This document shows, in pieces, positions 17,455 through 26,878 of a stretch of 64,000 bases of DNA (position 1 is its first letter; each line of letters starts with the position of its first letter). The position numbers and the translations under genes are program-made. A model generated the notes under the pieces. That model did no database searches, had not been told where the DNA came from, and saw only the letters and a program-made list of their open reading frames with translations. Origin of the DNA: Hyphomicrobiales bacterium (GTDB lineage Bacteria > Pseudomonadota > Alphaproteobacteria > Rhizobiales > Rhizobiaceae); contig UEIF01000009.1 of the NCBI GenBank assembly GCA_900468805.1, positions 62,001 through 126,000 on the forward strand, written 5' to 3'.

Positions 17455-18357
17455 ATGAGAAGGATCCTTTCCAGCGTCAGGGATGGCCGCGGTTTCGATA
17501 TCGTGCTTGTCGCCTTTCCGCTCGGCTTTCTGTTCCTGATGGCAGGCCTGCCGCTCATCTACAATGTTGTGATGAGCTTCCAGGAGGTTGACATGTTCAG
17601 CCTCGGCACCTTCTCGCGCCCGTGGGTAGGCTTCAAGAATTACACGGATCTTTTCGCGCAGCCGGAAACGCTGCCGATCCTCTATAATACCGCGATCTTC
17701 GTTGTCGGTTCGATTGCCGGACAGTTCCTGATCGGCTTCGGTCTGGCGCTGTTCTTCTGGGTCAATTTCCCCGGCGCCTCCTGGCTGCGCGGCCTCTTTC
17801 TCGTCTCCTGGGTGATGCCCGGCCTCGTCGTCGGCGCGATCTGGAATTGGATTCTCTCGGGCGATTTCGGCGTGCTGAACTTCATCCTGAAGGAAAGCGG
17901 CATCATCTCCAGCAACATTTTCTGGCGCTCGGATCCGCATTATTCGCTTTATGCCGTCATCATCGCCAATATCTGGCTCGGCACGTCGTTCAACATGATC
18001 CTTCTGTCGGTAGGCCTGTCCGGCATTCCGGGTGATCTCTATGAGGCGGCCGAGCTGGACGGCGCCACTGCCTGGCAACGCTTCTGGACCATCACGCTGC
18101 CGATGATGCGTTCTACGATCGGCGCCATCATCGCACTCGGCCTGATCTTCACGCTGCAGCAGTTCGATCTCTTTGCCGCCATCACCTCGGGAGGGCCGAA
18201 CAACTCTTCCAACGTTACGCAATACTGGGCCTGGGATTTGTCCTTCCGCCAATATGATTTCGCCAAGGGCGCGACCATTTCCGTCATCATGATCGTCTTT
18301 GTGATGTTCGCCTCTGTGGTCTATGTCCGCTCGACCCGACACGAGGTGCGCGGATGA
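17455..18357 (+). CDS. Sugar ABC transporter permease (MalF type)
   Basis: Six membrane helices are visible, starting FDIVLVAFPLGFLFLMAGLP, and the cytoplasmic EAA loop reads YEAAELDGATAWQRFWTITL near residue 200, which contacts the ATPase. ATG 17455 is chosen for its CGGAGGACCC ribosome site; longer frames to 17302 overlap the binding-protein gene without one. About 300 residues is normal. It overlaps the next permease by ATGA, so the two are translated together as a heterodimer. Confidence 0.93.
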   Translation: MRRILSSVRDGRGFDIVLVAFPLGFLFLMAGLPLIYNVVMSFQEVDMFSLGTFSRPWVGFKNYTDLFAQPETLPILYNTAIFVVGSIAGQFLIGFGLALFFWVNFPGASWLRGLFLVSWVMPGLVVGAIWNWILSGDFGVLNFILKESGIISSNIFWRSDPHYSLYAVIIANIWLGTSFNMILLSVGLSGIPGDLYEAAELDGATAWQRFWTITLPMMRSTIGAIIALGLIFTLQQFDLFAAITSGGPNNSSNVTQYWAWDLSFRQYDFAKGATISVIMIVFVMFASVVYVRSTRHEVRG

Positions 18358-19181
18358 GCGAGACTGCACGCAATCGCCTGATGCTCTTGATCGCCATCAT
18401 CATGGCGGCGATCTACCTCTTCCCGCTCTATTGGATGTATATCACCGCGCTGAAAAGCGGTTCGGAGATGTTCGCCACACCACCAAGCTTCTGGCCGGCT
18501 TCGCCGCAATGGAGCACTTACGCCTATGTCTGGGAAAGCCGGAACATGGGGCTCTATCTCTGGAATTCGCTGGTGATCGCGATCGGCGCGGTCGTCATCA
18601 TCACCGTGCTGGGTGTCGGCTGCGCTTACGTGTTGGCGCGTTACCGCAACATCTGGGTTGATATCGGCCTATTCCTCATCCTCATGCTGCAGGTCCTGCC
18701 GGCATCCCTGATGATCACGCCGATCTTTGTCGGTTTCTCGCAGATCGGCATGCTGAATTATCCGCGGCTTGCTGTCATAATCGCCATTGCCGCAAAGAGC
18801 ATGCCCTTCTTCGTGGTGCTGGTGCGCGCCACCTTCATGGCGGTTCCGATGGAGCTCGAAGAGGCGGCTCTCGTCGACGGCAATTCGCGCGTCGGCGCCT
18901 TCTTCAACATCGTGCTGCCGCTTGCCCGCAACGGCATCCTGGTCAGCGCCATTCTCATCTTCATGCAGGCCTTCGGTGAGTTCGTCTATTCCAAGTCGAT
19001 GATCCAGGCCGCCGAGCTTCAGCCGGCAAGCGTCGGCCTCAATTCCTTCATGGGGCCGAACACCAATGAGTGGAACAACATCATGGCCTACGCCACGATG
19101 TATGTGACGCCGATCCTTGCCATCTTCGTTCTCTTGCAGCGCCGCATCGTATCCGGCCTTACTTCGGGAGCCCTTAAATGA
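18354..19181 (+). CDS. Sugar ABC transporter permease (MalG type)
   Basis: The 275-residue partner permease has helices from LMLLIAIIMAAIYLFPLYWM to PILAIFVLLQRRIVSGLTSG, with the EAA loop in LEEAALVDGNSRVGAFFNIV near residue 165. The C-terminal SGLTSGALK is typical of MalG-type subunits. Its ATG overlaps the preceding stop, and its own stop overlaps the ATG of the ATPase gene, which indicates a tightly coupled operon. Confidence 0.93.
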   Translation: MSETARNRLMLLIAIIMAAIYLFPLYWMYITALKSGSEMFATPPSFWPASPQWSTYAYVWESRNMGLYLWNSLVIAIGAVVIITVLGVGCAYVLARYRNIWVDIGLFLILMLQVLPASLMITPIFVGFSQIGMLNYPRLAVIIAIAAKSMPFFVVLVRATFMAVPMELEEAALVDGNSRVGAFFNIVLPLARNGILVSAILIFMQAFGEFVYSKSMIQAAELQPASVGLNSFMGPNTNEWNNIMAYATMYVTPILAIFVLLQRRIVSGLTSGALK

Positions 19182-20248
19182 CCGCTCAGATCGAGCTTGC
19201 CGGCGTCAACAAACACTATGGCGCCTTCCATGCGCTGAAGAACATCGATCTCTCCATCGCCAAAGGCACATTCGTCGCGCTCGTCGGCCCCTCAGGCTGC
19301 GGTAAGTCGACGCTACTGCGCTCGCTGGCCGGCCTGGAAACCATTTCCGACGGCAGCCTGAAGATTGCCGGCGAGCTGATGAATGGCGTGCCGCCGCGTA
19401 AACGCGATGTCGCCATGGTATTCCAGTCCTACGCGCTATATCCGCATATGACCGTTGAGGAAAACCTCACCTACAGCCTGCGCATGCGCGGCATTGCAAA
19501 GGCGGAGGCGAAGAAGGCAGCCGAGGATGTCGCGGCCACCACAGGCCTTTCGCATCTCTTGAAGCGCTATCCACGTGAGCTCTCAGGCGGCCAGCGTCAG
19601 CGCGTCGCCATGAGCCGCGCGATCATCCGCCATCCGAAGGCCTTCCTCTTCGATGAGCCGTTGTCGAACCTCGATGCGGCCCTGCGCGTCCATATGCGTA
19701 AGGAAATCCGTGCGCTGCACGATCGTCTGCATGCGACCTCGGTTTATGTGACGCATGACCAGATCGAGGCGATGACCATGGCCGACCATGTCGTCGTCAT
19801 GCGTGATGGTATCATCGAACAGCAGGGCCGGCCGCTCGACCTTTACGACAAGCCTGCCAATAAATTCGTTGCCGGTTTCATCGGCTCGCCGGCGATGAAC
19901 TTCATTCCGGCAATCGTCGGAGAAGACGGAAAGAGCCTGACGCTCGATCTCGGCACGGTCAGGCAGCATATCGCCATCGACCATCAACTCCAGCCCGGCC
20001 GCGGGGTTACCGCCGGCATCCGCCCGGAGCATATCGGCATTATCAATCAGGGGCAGGGGAGCTTCGACGTGCCGGTCGCAGTCGTCGAATCCACGGGGTC
20101 CTCGACCTTCATCACTGCCGCGACGACGCCTGAACTGACGATAGTCGAAACGGGCAGGGGATCGGTTCACCCTGGTCAGGCAATCGGCGTAACGGTGGAT
20201 CCGGCGCTGGTGCATCTCTTTGATGAGACCAGTGGCGTCAGAATTTGA
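19178..20248 (+). CDS. Sugar ABC transporter ATP-binding protein (UgpC/MsmK type)
   Basis: The nucleotide-binding domain has Walker [11 protein letters not shown]-loop [12 protein letters not shown], signature [14 protein letters not shown], Walker [12 protein letters not shown] and an H-loop VYVTHDQIEAMT. A C-terminal MalK-like OB domain (TAGIRPEHIGII onwards) follows. It energises the permease pair just upstream. At 356 residues it is complete. It is the last gene of the operon and is followed by a hairpin at 20272. Confidence 0.94.
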   Translation: MTAQIELAGVNKHYGAFHALKNIDLSIAKGTFVALVGPSGCGKSTLLRSLAGLETISDGSLKIAGELMNGVPPRKRDVAMVFQSYALYPHMTVEENLTYSLRMRGIAKAEAKKAAEDVAATTGLSHLLKRYPRELSGGQRQRVAMSRAIIRHPKAFLFDEPLSNLDAALRVHMRKEIRALHDRLHATSVYVTHDQIEAMTMADHVVVMRDGIIEQQGRPLDLYDKPANKFVAGFIGSPAMNFIPAIVGEDGKSLTLDLGTVRQHIAIDHQLQPGRGVTAGIRPEHIGIINQGQGSFDVPVAVVESTGSSTFITAATTPELTIVETGRGSVHPGQAIGVTVDPALVHLFDETSGVRI

Positions 20249-20271
20249 GATCTGGTTTCGGTCTGATCGGT

Positions 20272-20294
20272 TCCCGCAGCAGCCTACTGCGGGA
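20272..20294 (+). terminator. Hairpin after the first sugar operon
   Basis: A perfect 8-base stem (TCCCGCAG / CTGCGGGA) with a 7-base loop follows the ATPase stop by 24 bases. No T-run follows, so it may be a processing or Rho-assisted end rather than an intrinsic terminator. Confidence 0.5.
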
Positions 20295-20378
20295 CGCTGC
20301 GCGACCATGACTTATCAGGGATAAATCTTATTGCCATATTCTCGGCAGCCATGATCGTCGGCCGAGCCATTGCCGTAC

Positions 20379-20570
20379 TTATCGGGCGAGCGAAGCCGGC
20401 GCAGCTTGCTTGGCTGCCACCTCTGTATCGTGCGGGCGTTCGCTAGAGTTTGCCCACACGGCCACAGCAAGTCCTGCGACGATAAAGTAGGGCAGTTTGC
20501 TTGAAAGCTTGAGCTTGCCGGAAACGGCATTGCCGCGGGTGCATTCAAAGCCGGACATTTCTGGGGGCAT
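20379..20570 (-). CDS. Possible small membrane protein
   Basis: The 63-residue frame contains one hydrophobic stretch (LPYFIVAGLAVAVWA, about residues 26-40) between charged ends, as in many single-pass small proteins. Either ATG (20570 or four codons later) could start it, but neither has a good ribosome site. I know no family for it. The rest of the gap 20249-20676 shows nothing else. Confidence 0.35.
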   Translation of the reverse strand: MPPEMSGFECTRGNAVSGKLKLSSKLPYFIVAGLAVAVWANSSERPHDTEVAAKQAAPASLAR

Positions 20571-20676
20571 CAGTACCTGTCTCGTGTGAATATCACGCTA
20601 CAAACATAGTACATGCAACGATTCGAATGAACCCCCAGATTAGGGGATATACAAGAAGTTGCCGACATCAGGCAGA

Positions 20677-22287
20677 TCAGTGTCCGCCCTGATGGCCCGA
20701 ACCCTCACCAAGGTCGATCTTGCGCAGGATGAAAGCGAGTGGCAGAACTGCGAGCGACAGCCACATCAGCGTGTAGAAAACGTCGATATAGGCGAGATAA
20801 CTCGCCTGGGTCTGCACCTGCTGGCCGATCCAGGCCATGGCCTGCGATTGCGCATCGATCGCTCCGGCCCCTCTATCTACAAAATATTGCGTAGCGCCCT
20901 GCAGGGCATGACTGTAGGCAGGATCAGACGGAATGATATGCTCCACCAGCCGGCTTTGATGCCACTGTTCCCGATGGGCAAGCACATTTGACGCGATCGC
21001 AACGCCGATTGAGCCACCTGTATTGCGCGCGGCATTGATGAGGGCCGATGCCTGGTCCGTCTGGTCGGGCCGCAGGCCATCATAGGAGGCTGCGGTCATC
21101 GGGATGAAGATCAGCGGCAGGCCGAAGCCGAGATAGATGCGCGACCAGACAAAGAAACCGAAGTTCAGATCGGCATTGAGGCGCGTCATGCCGAACATCG
21201 CGGCGGCAATGATCGCTGTGCCGATGGCGATCAGGTATTTCGGCTGGATTTTGTTGGAGATTCGTCCGGCCACGAACATCATGAACATGGTGACCAGGCC
21301 GCCGGGCGAAAGCGCAAGGCCGGCCCAGGTCGCCGTATAGCCGAAGTTCTGCTGCAGGACCTGCGGAATGAACTGGGTCGTGGCAATCAGGATCGCGCCC
21401 GTCGCCAGCATGACGATGAAGCAGGAACCGAATTGCCGGCTTGCAAGCAATCGGACGTCGACGACGGGGTTGGCAGCGTTCATTAGCCATGGAATCGAAA
21501 GCACAAAAGCTGCAACGCAGACGGCCGTCATGGTGATGATGAAGTTCGAGTCGAACCAGTCCTCCGTCTGGCCGCGATCAAGAACCAGTTCGAGCGCCCC
21601 GAGAAAGGTCGCGACCAGCAGGAAGCCGATTATGTCAAAACGCACGCCTTCTCGGCGCATGCGCTCGCGTTCCTGACGCAATGTATCCGGTTCGTCCACG
21701 AGGAAGTAGACGAGGATGAAGGCAAAGAGGCCGACCGGTCCGTTGATCAGGAAACACCAGTGCCAGGAGAAATTATCCGAGAGATAGCCGCCAAGCGTCG
21801 GCCCGACCACTGGAGCGACGACCACGGCGACGCCAAACAGGGCAAACGCCTGGCTGCGTTTCGATGGTGGGAAGGAATCGGCCAGTATCGACTGGGAGAT
21901 CGGCACCATGCCGCCCCCCGCAAAGCCCTGGATCATCCGGAAAATCAGCAGGGATTGCAGATTCCACGCAAGACCGCAGCAGAGAGAGGCGATGGTGAAG
22001 GTTGCAAGGCACAGAAGGTAAAAGCGCCGCCTGCCGTAGCGCTTGGCAATGAAGCTGCTGGCGACGAGAATGATGGCGTTGGAGACGAGATAGGTCGTTA
22101 CGACCCACGAGGCTTCGTCGGCGCTAACGGCAAGCCCGCCGGAAATATAGCGCAACGCCACATTGGCGATCGTCGTATCCAGAACTTCCATGAAGGTGGC
22201 GAGAGAAACGACGAGCGCAATCAGCCATGGATTGGTAACGCTGGCACCCAATGTGGGATTGCCATCGGCCGTTGTGGCGTCACTCAT
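20677..22287 (-). CDS. EmrB/QacA-type (DHA2) drug efflux transporter
   Basis: The 536-residue protein has about 14 membrane helices. The DHA2 motifs are visible: LDTTIANVALRYISGGL near residue 37, FIAKRYGRRRFYLLC (motif A) near 80, and the motif C-like VAPVVGPTLGGYLSD near 155. This major facilitator superfamily branch exports hydrophobic compounds using the proton gradient. The preceding gene encodes its EmrA-type fusion protein, with one base between stop and start, so together they form a tripartite pump that needs an outer-membrane TolC-like protein from elsewhere. Substrates in rhizobia are often plant phenolics; here that is inference. Confidence 0.93.
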   Translation of the reverse strand: MSDATTADGNPTLGASVTNPWLIALVVSLATFMEVLDTTIANVALRYISGGLAVSADEASWVVTTYLVSNAIILVASSFIAKRYGRRRFYLLCLATFTIASLCCGLAWNLQSLLIFRMIQGFAGGGMVPISQSILADSFPPSKRSQAFALFGVAVVVAPVVGPTLGGYLSDNFSWHWCFLINGPVGLFAFILVYFLVDEPDTLRQERERMRREGVRFDIIGFLLVATFLGALELVLDRGQTEDWFDSNFIITMTAVCVAAFVLSIPWLMNAANPVVDVRLLASRQFGSCFIVMLATGAILIATTQFIPQVLQQNFGYTATWAGLALSPGGLVTMFMMFVAGRISNKIQPKYLIAIGTAIIAAAMFGMTRLNADLNFGFFVWSRIYLGFGLPLIFIPMTAASYDGLRPDQTDQASALINAARNTGGSIGVAIASNVLAHREQWHQSRLVEHIIPSDPAYSHALQGATQYFVDRGAGAIDAQSQAMAWIGQQVQTQASYLAYIDVFYTLMWLSLAVLPLAFILRKIDLGEGSGHQGGH

Positions 22288-22288
22288 G

Positions 22289-23479
22289 TCAGTTCCTCGG
22301 CCGCACGGTCACGGTCGGCACCACGGACATGCCGGGACCGATCGCAACGTCCCTCGGCCAGTTGTCGATGACGATCTTGACCGGCACACGCTGGGTCACC
22401 TTCACATAGTTGCCGGTGGCATTTTCCGCTGGAAGCAGCGAGAAGGCGGTGCCCGAACCGGGCTGGACGGAATCGACGCGGCCACGAAGGACATGATCCG
22501 GATAGGCGTCGATCGTCACATCGACAGGCTGGCCCGCGCGCATATCCGTCAATTGGGTTTCCTTGAAATTGGCCGTTACCCAGATTTCGTCGGGCACGAA
22601 CATGGAGACTGCCTGTCCCGCCTGAACATACTGCCCTTTGGAGCCGCCGAGCTTCACGACACTGCCCGGCTGCGCGGCCGTTATCGTCGTATAACTCAGG
22701 TTCTGTTCGGCGGTTTCGACCTGGGCTTCCGCCTGATGCAGACTGGCGACGGCGCTTGCTCGCTGCGCCTCGGCGGCCGCCTTGTTCTTGATGGCCGAGG
22801 TGACGCTTGCCTGCGCCTGAGCGGTACTTGCCTTGTTTTGGCGAAACGTGGACGCTGCCTGCTGTGCTGCCTGCTCGGAGCCGGCGCCGCTTTTCACCAG
22901 TTGCTGCTGCCGGTCGTTTTCATCCTGCGCATACTGAAGGGCGGCTTCTGCCGAGATCTGCTGCGCCCTGGCCTCGTCGATCGCTGCGGCTGCGGCGGCA
23001 ATCTGCGCTTCGGCACTGGAAATGGCAGCCTTTGCGACGTCGACCTGACCGTGCGCCTGATCCAGCGCGATCTGGTAGTCGCGGGGATCGATCTTGGCGA
23101 TGACTGCGCCGGCGTCGACATGCTTGTTGTCGGAGACAGGAACATCCGAGACATAACCCGAAACCTTGGCAGCGACCGAGAAGCTGCGGGCATCGATGAA
23201 GGCGTCGTCTGTGGTCTCATAGGGATGGAAATAGATGAGCCAGATGAAATAACCCGCGACAGCAAGAGCAATCAGCGCAAGCACGATGAGAAGCGTCGCG
23301 AACGGATGGCGCTTGATGATGGAAGGGCGCTTCTCGGTTTCCTCGTCCTTCCCGACGGCCTTGGCCGGAGCTTCATTTCTTGCGGGATCGGAAGGTTGCT
23401 CTTGCCTGGTTGGGGCGGGCTGGTTTTGGGGCACAACAATGCCTTTCGTTTTGAAAACCTGAAACCAACGCCGGATCAT
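22289..23479 (-). CDS. EmrA-type efflux membrane-fusion protein
   Basis: The 396-residue protein has a Pro/Gln-rich cytosolic start, one membrane helix (FATLLIVLALIALAVAGYFI, about 60-79), a lipoyl half (VAAKVSGYVSDVPVSDNKHV), a long Ala/Gln-rich coiled coil (about 150-240) and a beta-barrel ending in GMSVVPTVTVRPRN. EmrA proteins join an MFS exporter to an outer-membrane channel. It is translated just before the EmrB-type gene. The ATG at 23479 lacks an obvious Shine-Dalgarno; a later start is possible. Confidence 0.92.
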   Translation of the reverse strand: MIRRWFQVFKTKGIVVPQNQPAPTRQEQPSDPARNEAPAKAVGKDEETEKRPSIIKRHPFATLLIVLALIALAVAGYFIWLIYFHPYETTDDAFIDARSFSVAAKVSGYVSDVPVSDNKHVDAGAVIAKIDPRDYQIALDQAHGQVDVAKAAISSAEAQIAAAAAAIDEARAQQISAEAALQYAQDENDRQQQLVKSGAGSEQAAQQAASTFRQNKASTAQAQASVTSAIKNKAAAEAQRASAVASLHQAEAQVETAEQNLSYTTITAAQPGSVVKLGGSKGQYVQAGQAVSMFVPDEIWVTANFKETQLTDMRAGQPVDVTIDAYPDHVLRGRVDSVQPGSGTAFSLLPAENATGNYVKVTQRVPVKIVIDNWPRDVAIGPGMSVVPTVTVRPRN

Positions 23480-23592
23480 CGACTTCGGTTCCGGTCAAAA
23501 TGCCGCAACCCCCTTTTGGCGCTGCACTTGCGGGAACAATTGCAGGTGGTGAAGGTTAAGCAGACGCTGGGCGACCTTCACGGATCAAGATC

Positions 23593-24039
23593 ATGACGTC
23601 TTCGACTACGCGCTCCTATCCCTCCATCGTGGCGCCACCCCTGCGCTCGGTCCCCTTGCATTTTTCTGCCGCCTGCCTTGTCGGCGCGCTGCTGACCGAC
23701 ATCACCTATTGGCGAACGGCGGAGATGATGTGGAGCAATTTCTCCGCCTGGCTTCTAGCCTTCGGGTTGTTGCTTGGCGGATTGGCCGCGATTGCGATAT
23801 TGATCGACATCTTCATCGGACGGCTGCCGCTGCGCAGCGGGGTGGGCTGGCTTTACCTCATCGGCAATGTGGCGGCCTTCGTGATATCGCTCTTCAACGC
23901 CTTCATTCATAGCCGCGATGCCTGGACATCTGTTGTGCCGACAGGACTGATACTCTCGATCGTCACAACTGTGCTGATCGTGATCAATGCCTGGCTCGGC
24001 TCGACCGTTCTGCGCCAGCGTATCGGAGGGCTCGAATGA
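23593..24039 (+). CDS. DUF2231-family membrane protein
   Basis: The 148-residue protein begins with the family-typical PLHFSAACLVGALLTDITYW and has four membrane helices (up to LILSIVTTVLIVINAWLGST). DUF2231 proteins are predicted inner-membrane subunits with no settled biochemistry. They are often encoded next to periplasmic quinoprotein-like dehydrogenases. Here the stop overlaps the start of the sorbosone-dehydrogenase gene, so they are co-translated; the membrane protein may anchor or accept electrons from it. That link is inference. Confidence 0.85.
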   Translation: MTSSTTRSYPSIVAPPLRSVPLHFSAACLVGALLTDITYWRTAEMMWSNFSAWLLAFGLLLGGLAAIAILIDIFIGRLPLRSGVGWLYLIGNVAAFVISLFNAFIHSRDAWTSVVPTGLILSIVTTVLIVINAWLGSTVLRQRIGGLE

Positions 24040-25385
24040 TGACCCGCTCTCCTGCTTTTTTACGCTCCAGCGCTTTGGCCTTAACCTTCCTGTGCAGCAG
24101 TGGCGCACTTCTCGTGGCATGCAGCGACAACGAGCCCGATCCGATGAGCGAAATCGGCCCCAATGCCAAGTTGCCGGAACAGTCACAATATCTCGTTCCG
24201 CCGATGCATGTCGCCTCGGTCATTGGATGGAAGGAGGGCGAGACGCCGAAGGTTGCCGACGGACTGCAGATCAAGGCGCTGGCAACGGGGCTGAAACATC
24301 CGCGCTCGGTTTATGTGCTGCCGAACGGTGACGTCTTGGCGGTCGAATCCATCGCGCCGCCGGCCGCATCGATCAAGCGGCCCAAAGATCTTATTATGGG
24401 CTGGATTGAATCCATGGCGACTTCTGGCGGCGGCTCCAGTAACGAAGGCAGCAATCGCATCACGTTACTGCGGGATGCCGATGGAGACGGCGTTGCCGAA
24501 GTCAGGGAAACCTTCCTGGACCATCTCAATTCGCCCTTCGGTGTGGCCCTTGTCGGCAATGATCTTTATGTCGCCGATACCGATGCCATCAGGCGCTATC
24601 CCTATCAGCCCGGCGAGACGAAGATCGCAGAGGCCGGCACCGTGCTGACCGAGCTCCCCGGCGGGCCGATCGACCATCACTGGACGAAGAGCCTTGTCGC
24701 CAGCGAAGACGGCAACAAGCTCTACGCTGGCGTCGGTTCGAACAGCAACATCACGGAAAATGGCATTGAGGCGGAAAAGAACCGCGCCGCCATATTGGAA
24801 GTTGACCGGCAGACCGGCAGCTTCCGGATCTTTGCCGATGGCCTGCGCAATCCCAATGGTCTCAGCTGGGAGCCGCAGACCCATGCACTCTGGACGGTTG
24901 TCAACGAAAGGGACGAGCTTGGCCCGAATCTTGTTCCCGACTATATGACCTCCGTCAAGGAGGGCGGCTTCTATGGCTGGCCATACAGCTATTTCGGCCA
25001 GAATGTCGATCCGCGCGTCATGCCGCAAAGGCCCGATCTCGTAGCAAAAGCACTCGTCCCTGATTATTCGCTGAGTTCGCATGTCGCGCCGCTCGGCATG
25101 GCCTTTTACACGGGCGACAACCTGCCGGCGCAATACAAGGGCGGCGCTTTCGTCGGCGAACACGGAAGCTGGAACCGCCATGAGTTCAATGGCTACAAGG
25201 TTGTCTTCGTGCCCTTCCAGAACGGCCAGCCGAACGGCAATCCACAGGATGTCGTTACAGGCTTCCTTCAGGGCGACGACCAGGCGCATGGCCGGCCGGT
25301 CGGACTGGCTGTCGACAAGTCCGGAGGACTGCTGATTGCCGATGACGTTGGCAATACGGTTTGGCGCGTCACGGCGGCGAAGTAG
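24036..25385 (+). CDS. Sorbosone dehydrogenase / PQQ-type sugar dehydrogenase-like lipoprotein
   Basis: The 449-residue protein has a lipoprotein signal (LTFLCSSGALLVACSDNEPD, Cys at about residue 31) and then a six-bladed beta-propeller of the soluble glucose / L-sorbosone dehydrogenase type. Visible parts are LKHPRSVYVLPNGDVLAVES, SPFGVALVGNDLYVADTD, FADGLRNPNGLSWEPQ and GAFVGEHGSWNRHEFNGYKV. Family members oxidise sugars or aldehydes with PQQ and a calcium ion in the periplasm. A membrane-tethered form fits its coupling to DUF2231. Substrate and actual PQQ use are unproven. Confidence 0.88.
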   Translation: MMTRSPAFLRSSALALTFLCSSGALLVACSDNEPDPMSEIGPNAKLPEQSQYLVPPMHVASVIGWKEGETPKVADGLQIKALATGLKHPRSVYVLPNGDVLAVESIAPPAASIKRPKDLIMGWIESMATSGGGSSNEGSNRITLLRDADGDGVAEVRETFLDHLNSPFGVALVGNDLYVADTDAIRRYPYQPGETKIAEAGTVLTELPGGPIDHHWTKSLVASEDGNKLYAGVGSNSNITENGIEAEKNRAAILEVDRQTGSFRIFADGLRNPNGLSWEPQTHALWTVVNERDELGPNLVPDYMTSVKEGGFYGWPYSYFGQNVDPRVMPQRPDLVAKALVPDYSLSSHVAPLGMAFYTGDNLPAQYKGGAFVGEHGSWNRHEFNGYKVVFVPFQNGQPNGNPQDVVTGFLQGDDQAHGRPVGLAVDKSGGLLIADDVGNTVWRVTAAK

Positions 25386-25762
25386 ACCCACGCCCCGTCA
25401 TCCCATCGCAAGGCTCCTGCTGTCGAAAGCAGCAACGTTATGACGGCATTTTTGTACCGGAGGTCGTTGATCGTCGCCTTCTCCCCTGCTTCGGGAGCGA
25501 AAGGTCGCCGTCGGGCGATTGTTTCATCAGGGATCGCGAAGGGGTGCGTGCGAGCCCCTTTCATCAACACGGCAAAGGGACTTGCCGCATTGCGCAGACA
25601 TCTGCGGGGTTGGATGTCAGTTGTGTCAAATTTAAATGCTGGCGAATAGACCGCCAGCTATGGTCCCGCGACATGTATTGTCATGCATGTCATGTCAGGG
25701 GGCGCGAATTTGGCAGTAACCACTAGCTATTCACCGGTTAGCCGGCTTCTTGACGGACAGAA
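25386..25762. other. Intergenic region without a supported gene
   Basis: About 375 bases between the end of the sorbosone dehydrogenase gene and the end of the leftward DUF6894 gene. Short frames exist on both strands but lack ribosome sites and recognisable sequence. Minor hairpins occur (for example an AAGGGG/CCCCTT pair near 25540-25562) and could act as terminators for the convergent genes. Confidence 0.4.
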
Positions 25763-25996
25763 TCACGCTAGCCATTCGTTGGAGAAGGCAAGGCTCGCCA
25801 CCGCGATCGGCCGTTCTTCGGACCGCACCTTCAGTGATATGATCGTCCTTTCTCCGGCCGGCAACTCATCGCGTGCAATATCGACTAGGATTCGGGCCAT
25901 TTCTCTCAACACGTCGGCCCGCGACGCCAGCTCCATTCCCTCGTTGTCCCTGATCGGGCCGTCACCATTGTGAAGGTCGAAAAAATATCGGGCCAT
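25763..25996 (-). CDS. DUF6894-like small protein
   Basis: The 77-residue protein begins MARYFFDLHNGDGPIRDNEG, the hallmark of a small family common in rhizobia and bradyrhizobia, and continues with an Asp/Glu/Arg-rich helix (LREMARILVDIARDELPAGE). It has no signal or membrane segment. The function is unknown. ATG 25996 is chosen over a longer frame to 26050 because the family always starts M-RYFFD/H. Confidence 0.78.
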   Translation of the reverse strand: MARYFFDLHNGDGPIRDNEGMELASRADVLREMARILVDIARDELPAGERTIISLKVRSEERPIAVASLAFSNEWLA

Positions 25997-26112
25997 CTGC
26001 TCACCCCATTGAAATATTTCATCATGAAGTGCCCGTCCAAATTGTTTCACTCCTGTAGCCCCACCGCAAATCGTCGTTTTTCCGCTTTCGTCCCAGACAG
26101 GGAGAGCCGTTC

Positions 26113-26832
26113 GTGATCGAGCCGCTCCTTCTCAATCTGGAGAGTCATGATGTGCTTTCCATAGCCGAGATCGAGCTCCTACGCTCGATTGTCGGCCGGG
26201 AAAGATTTGTGGCCGCGGGCGAAGATCTCGTATCCGAGGGAAGCAGGCCCAATCATTCGACACTGCTGCTGGATGGATTTGCTGCCCGCTACAAGGTTCT
26301 GGAGGACGGAACCCGGCAAATCACCGCCTTGCAGGTTGCCGGCGATTTCGTCGATCTGCATGCCTTCCCATTGAAAGTGGTGGATCACGGTATTCTGGCG
26401 GTCTCCAACTGTCGAATCGCCTCGGTCGATCATCAGGAACTGAAGGCGATCACGGAAACCAATCCGCATCTGACGCGCCTGTTGTGGCTTGACACGCTGG
26501 TGGACGGGGCGGTGCACCGCGAATGGATCGTTGCCATGGGGCGCCGCTCGAAGAAGGCGCATATCGCCCATCTCATCTGTGAGCTTTACATGCGGCTTCG
26601 CACGGTGCGCCGGACGAACGGGCCGAGCTTCCAGCTGCCGCTGACGCAGAACGCCATGGCAGACGTTCTCGGCGTTTCTCTGGTTCACTTGAACAAGACG
26701 CTGCAGTCGCTCAGGAAAGAAAAGGCCTTTACCTGGGAGGGGAGGGTGATCAACATTCTCGATTGGGACAAGCTGCAGAAGATTGCCGGCTTCGACGCCG
26801 GGTATCTGTCGCTGTCGATTGAAGCGCGGTAG
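26113..26832 (+). CDS. Crp/Fnr-family transcription regulator
   Basis: The 239-residue protein has an N-terminal cyclic-nucleotide-binding-like beta-roll (residues 20-110; LVSEGSRPNHSTLLLDGFAA, then ITALQVAGDFVDLHAFPL) and a C-terminal winged helix (LTQNAMADVLGVSLVHLNKT, about 178-197). The beta-roll has no FNR-type Cys cluster, so it does not look like an oxygen sensor. The start is GTG behind GGAGAGCC. Rhizobia hold many such paralogues with unknown ligands. Nearby genes are small and unrelated, so its targets are not evident. Confidence 0.9.
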   Translation: MIEPLLLNLESHDVLSIAEIELLRSIVGRERFVAAGEDLVSEGSRPNHSTLLLDGFAARYKVLEDGTRQITALQVAGDFVDLHAFPLKVVDHGILAVSNCRIASVDHQELKAITETNPHLTRLLWLDTLVDGAVHREWIVAMGRRSKKAHIAHLICELYMRLRTVRRTNGPSFQLPLTQNAMADVLGVSLVHLNKTLQSLRKEKAFTWEGRVINILDWDKLQKIAGFDAGYLSLSIEAR

Positions 26833-26878
26833 AAATATCTGTGCCAAAAACCTGTCCGCTCCAACGTGGGATCGCATC

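Noticed and set aside
14930..18369. Several long open frames on the minus strand (about 350-500 codons) across the first sugar operon
   Set aside because: They lie antisense to clearly conserved isomerase, binding-protein and permease genes, have no ribosome sites and encode Arg/His/Asp-rich sequence with no domain. High GC creates such frames.
24465..25391. 308-codon minus-strand frame within the sorbosone dehydrogenase gene
   Set aside because: It is a shadow of the beta-propeller gene on the plus strand.
25440..25649. 69-codon frame after the sorbosone dehydrogenase gene
   Set aside because: There is no ribosome site, signal or recognisable motif, and the composition is not convincing.
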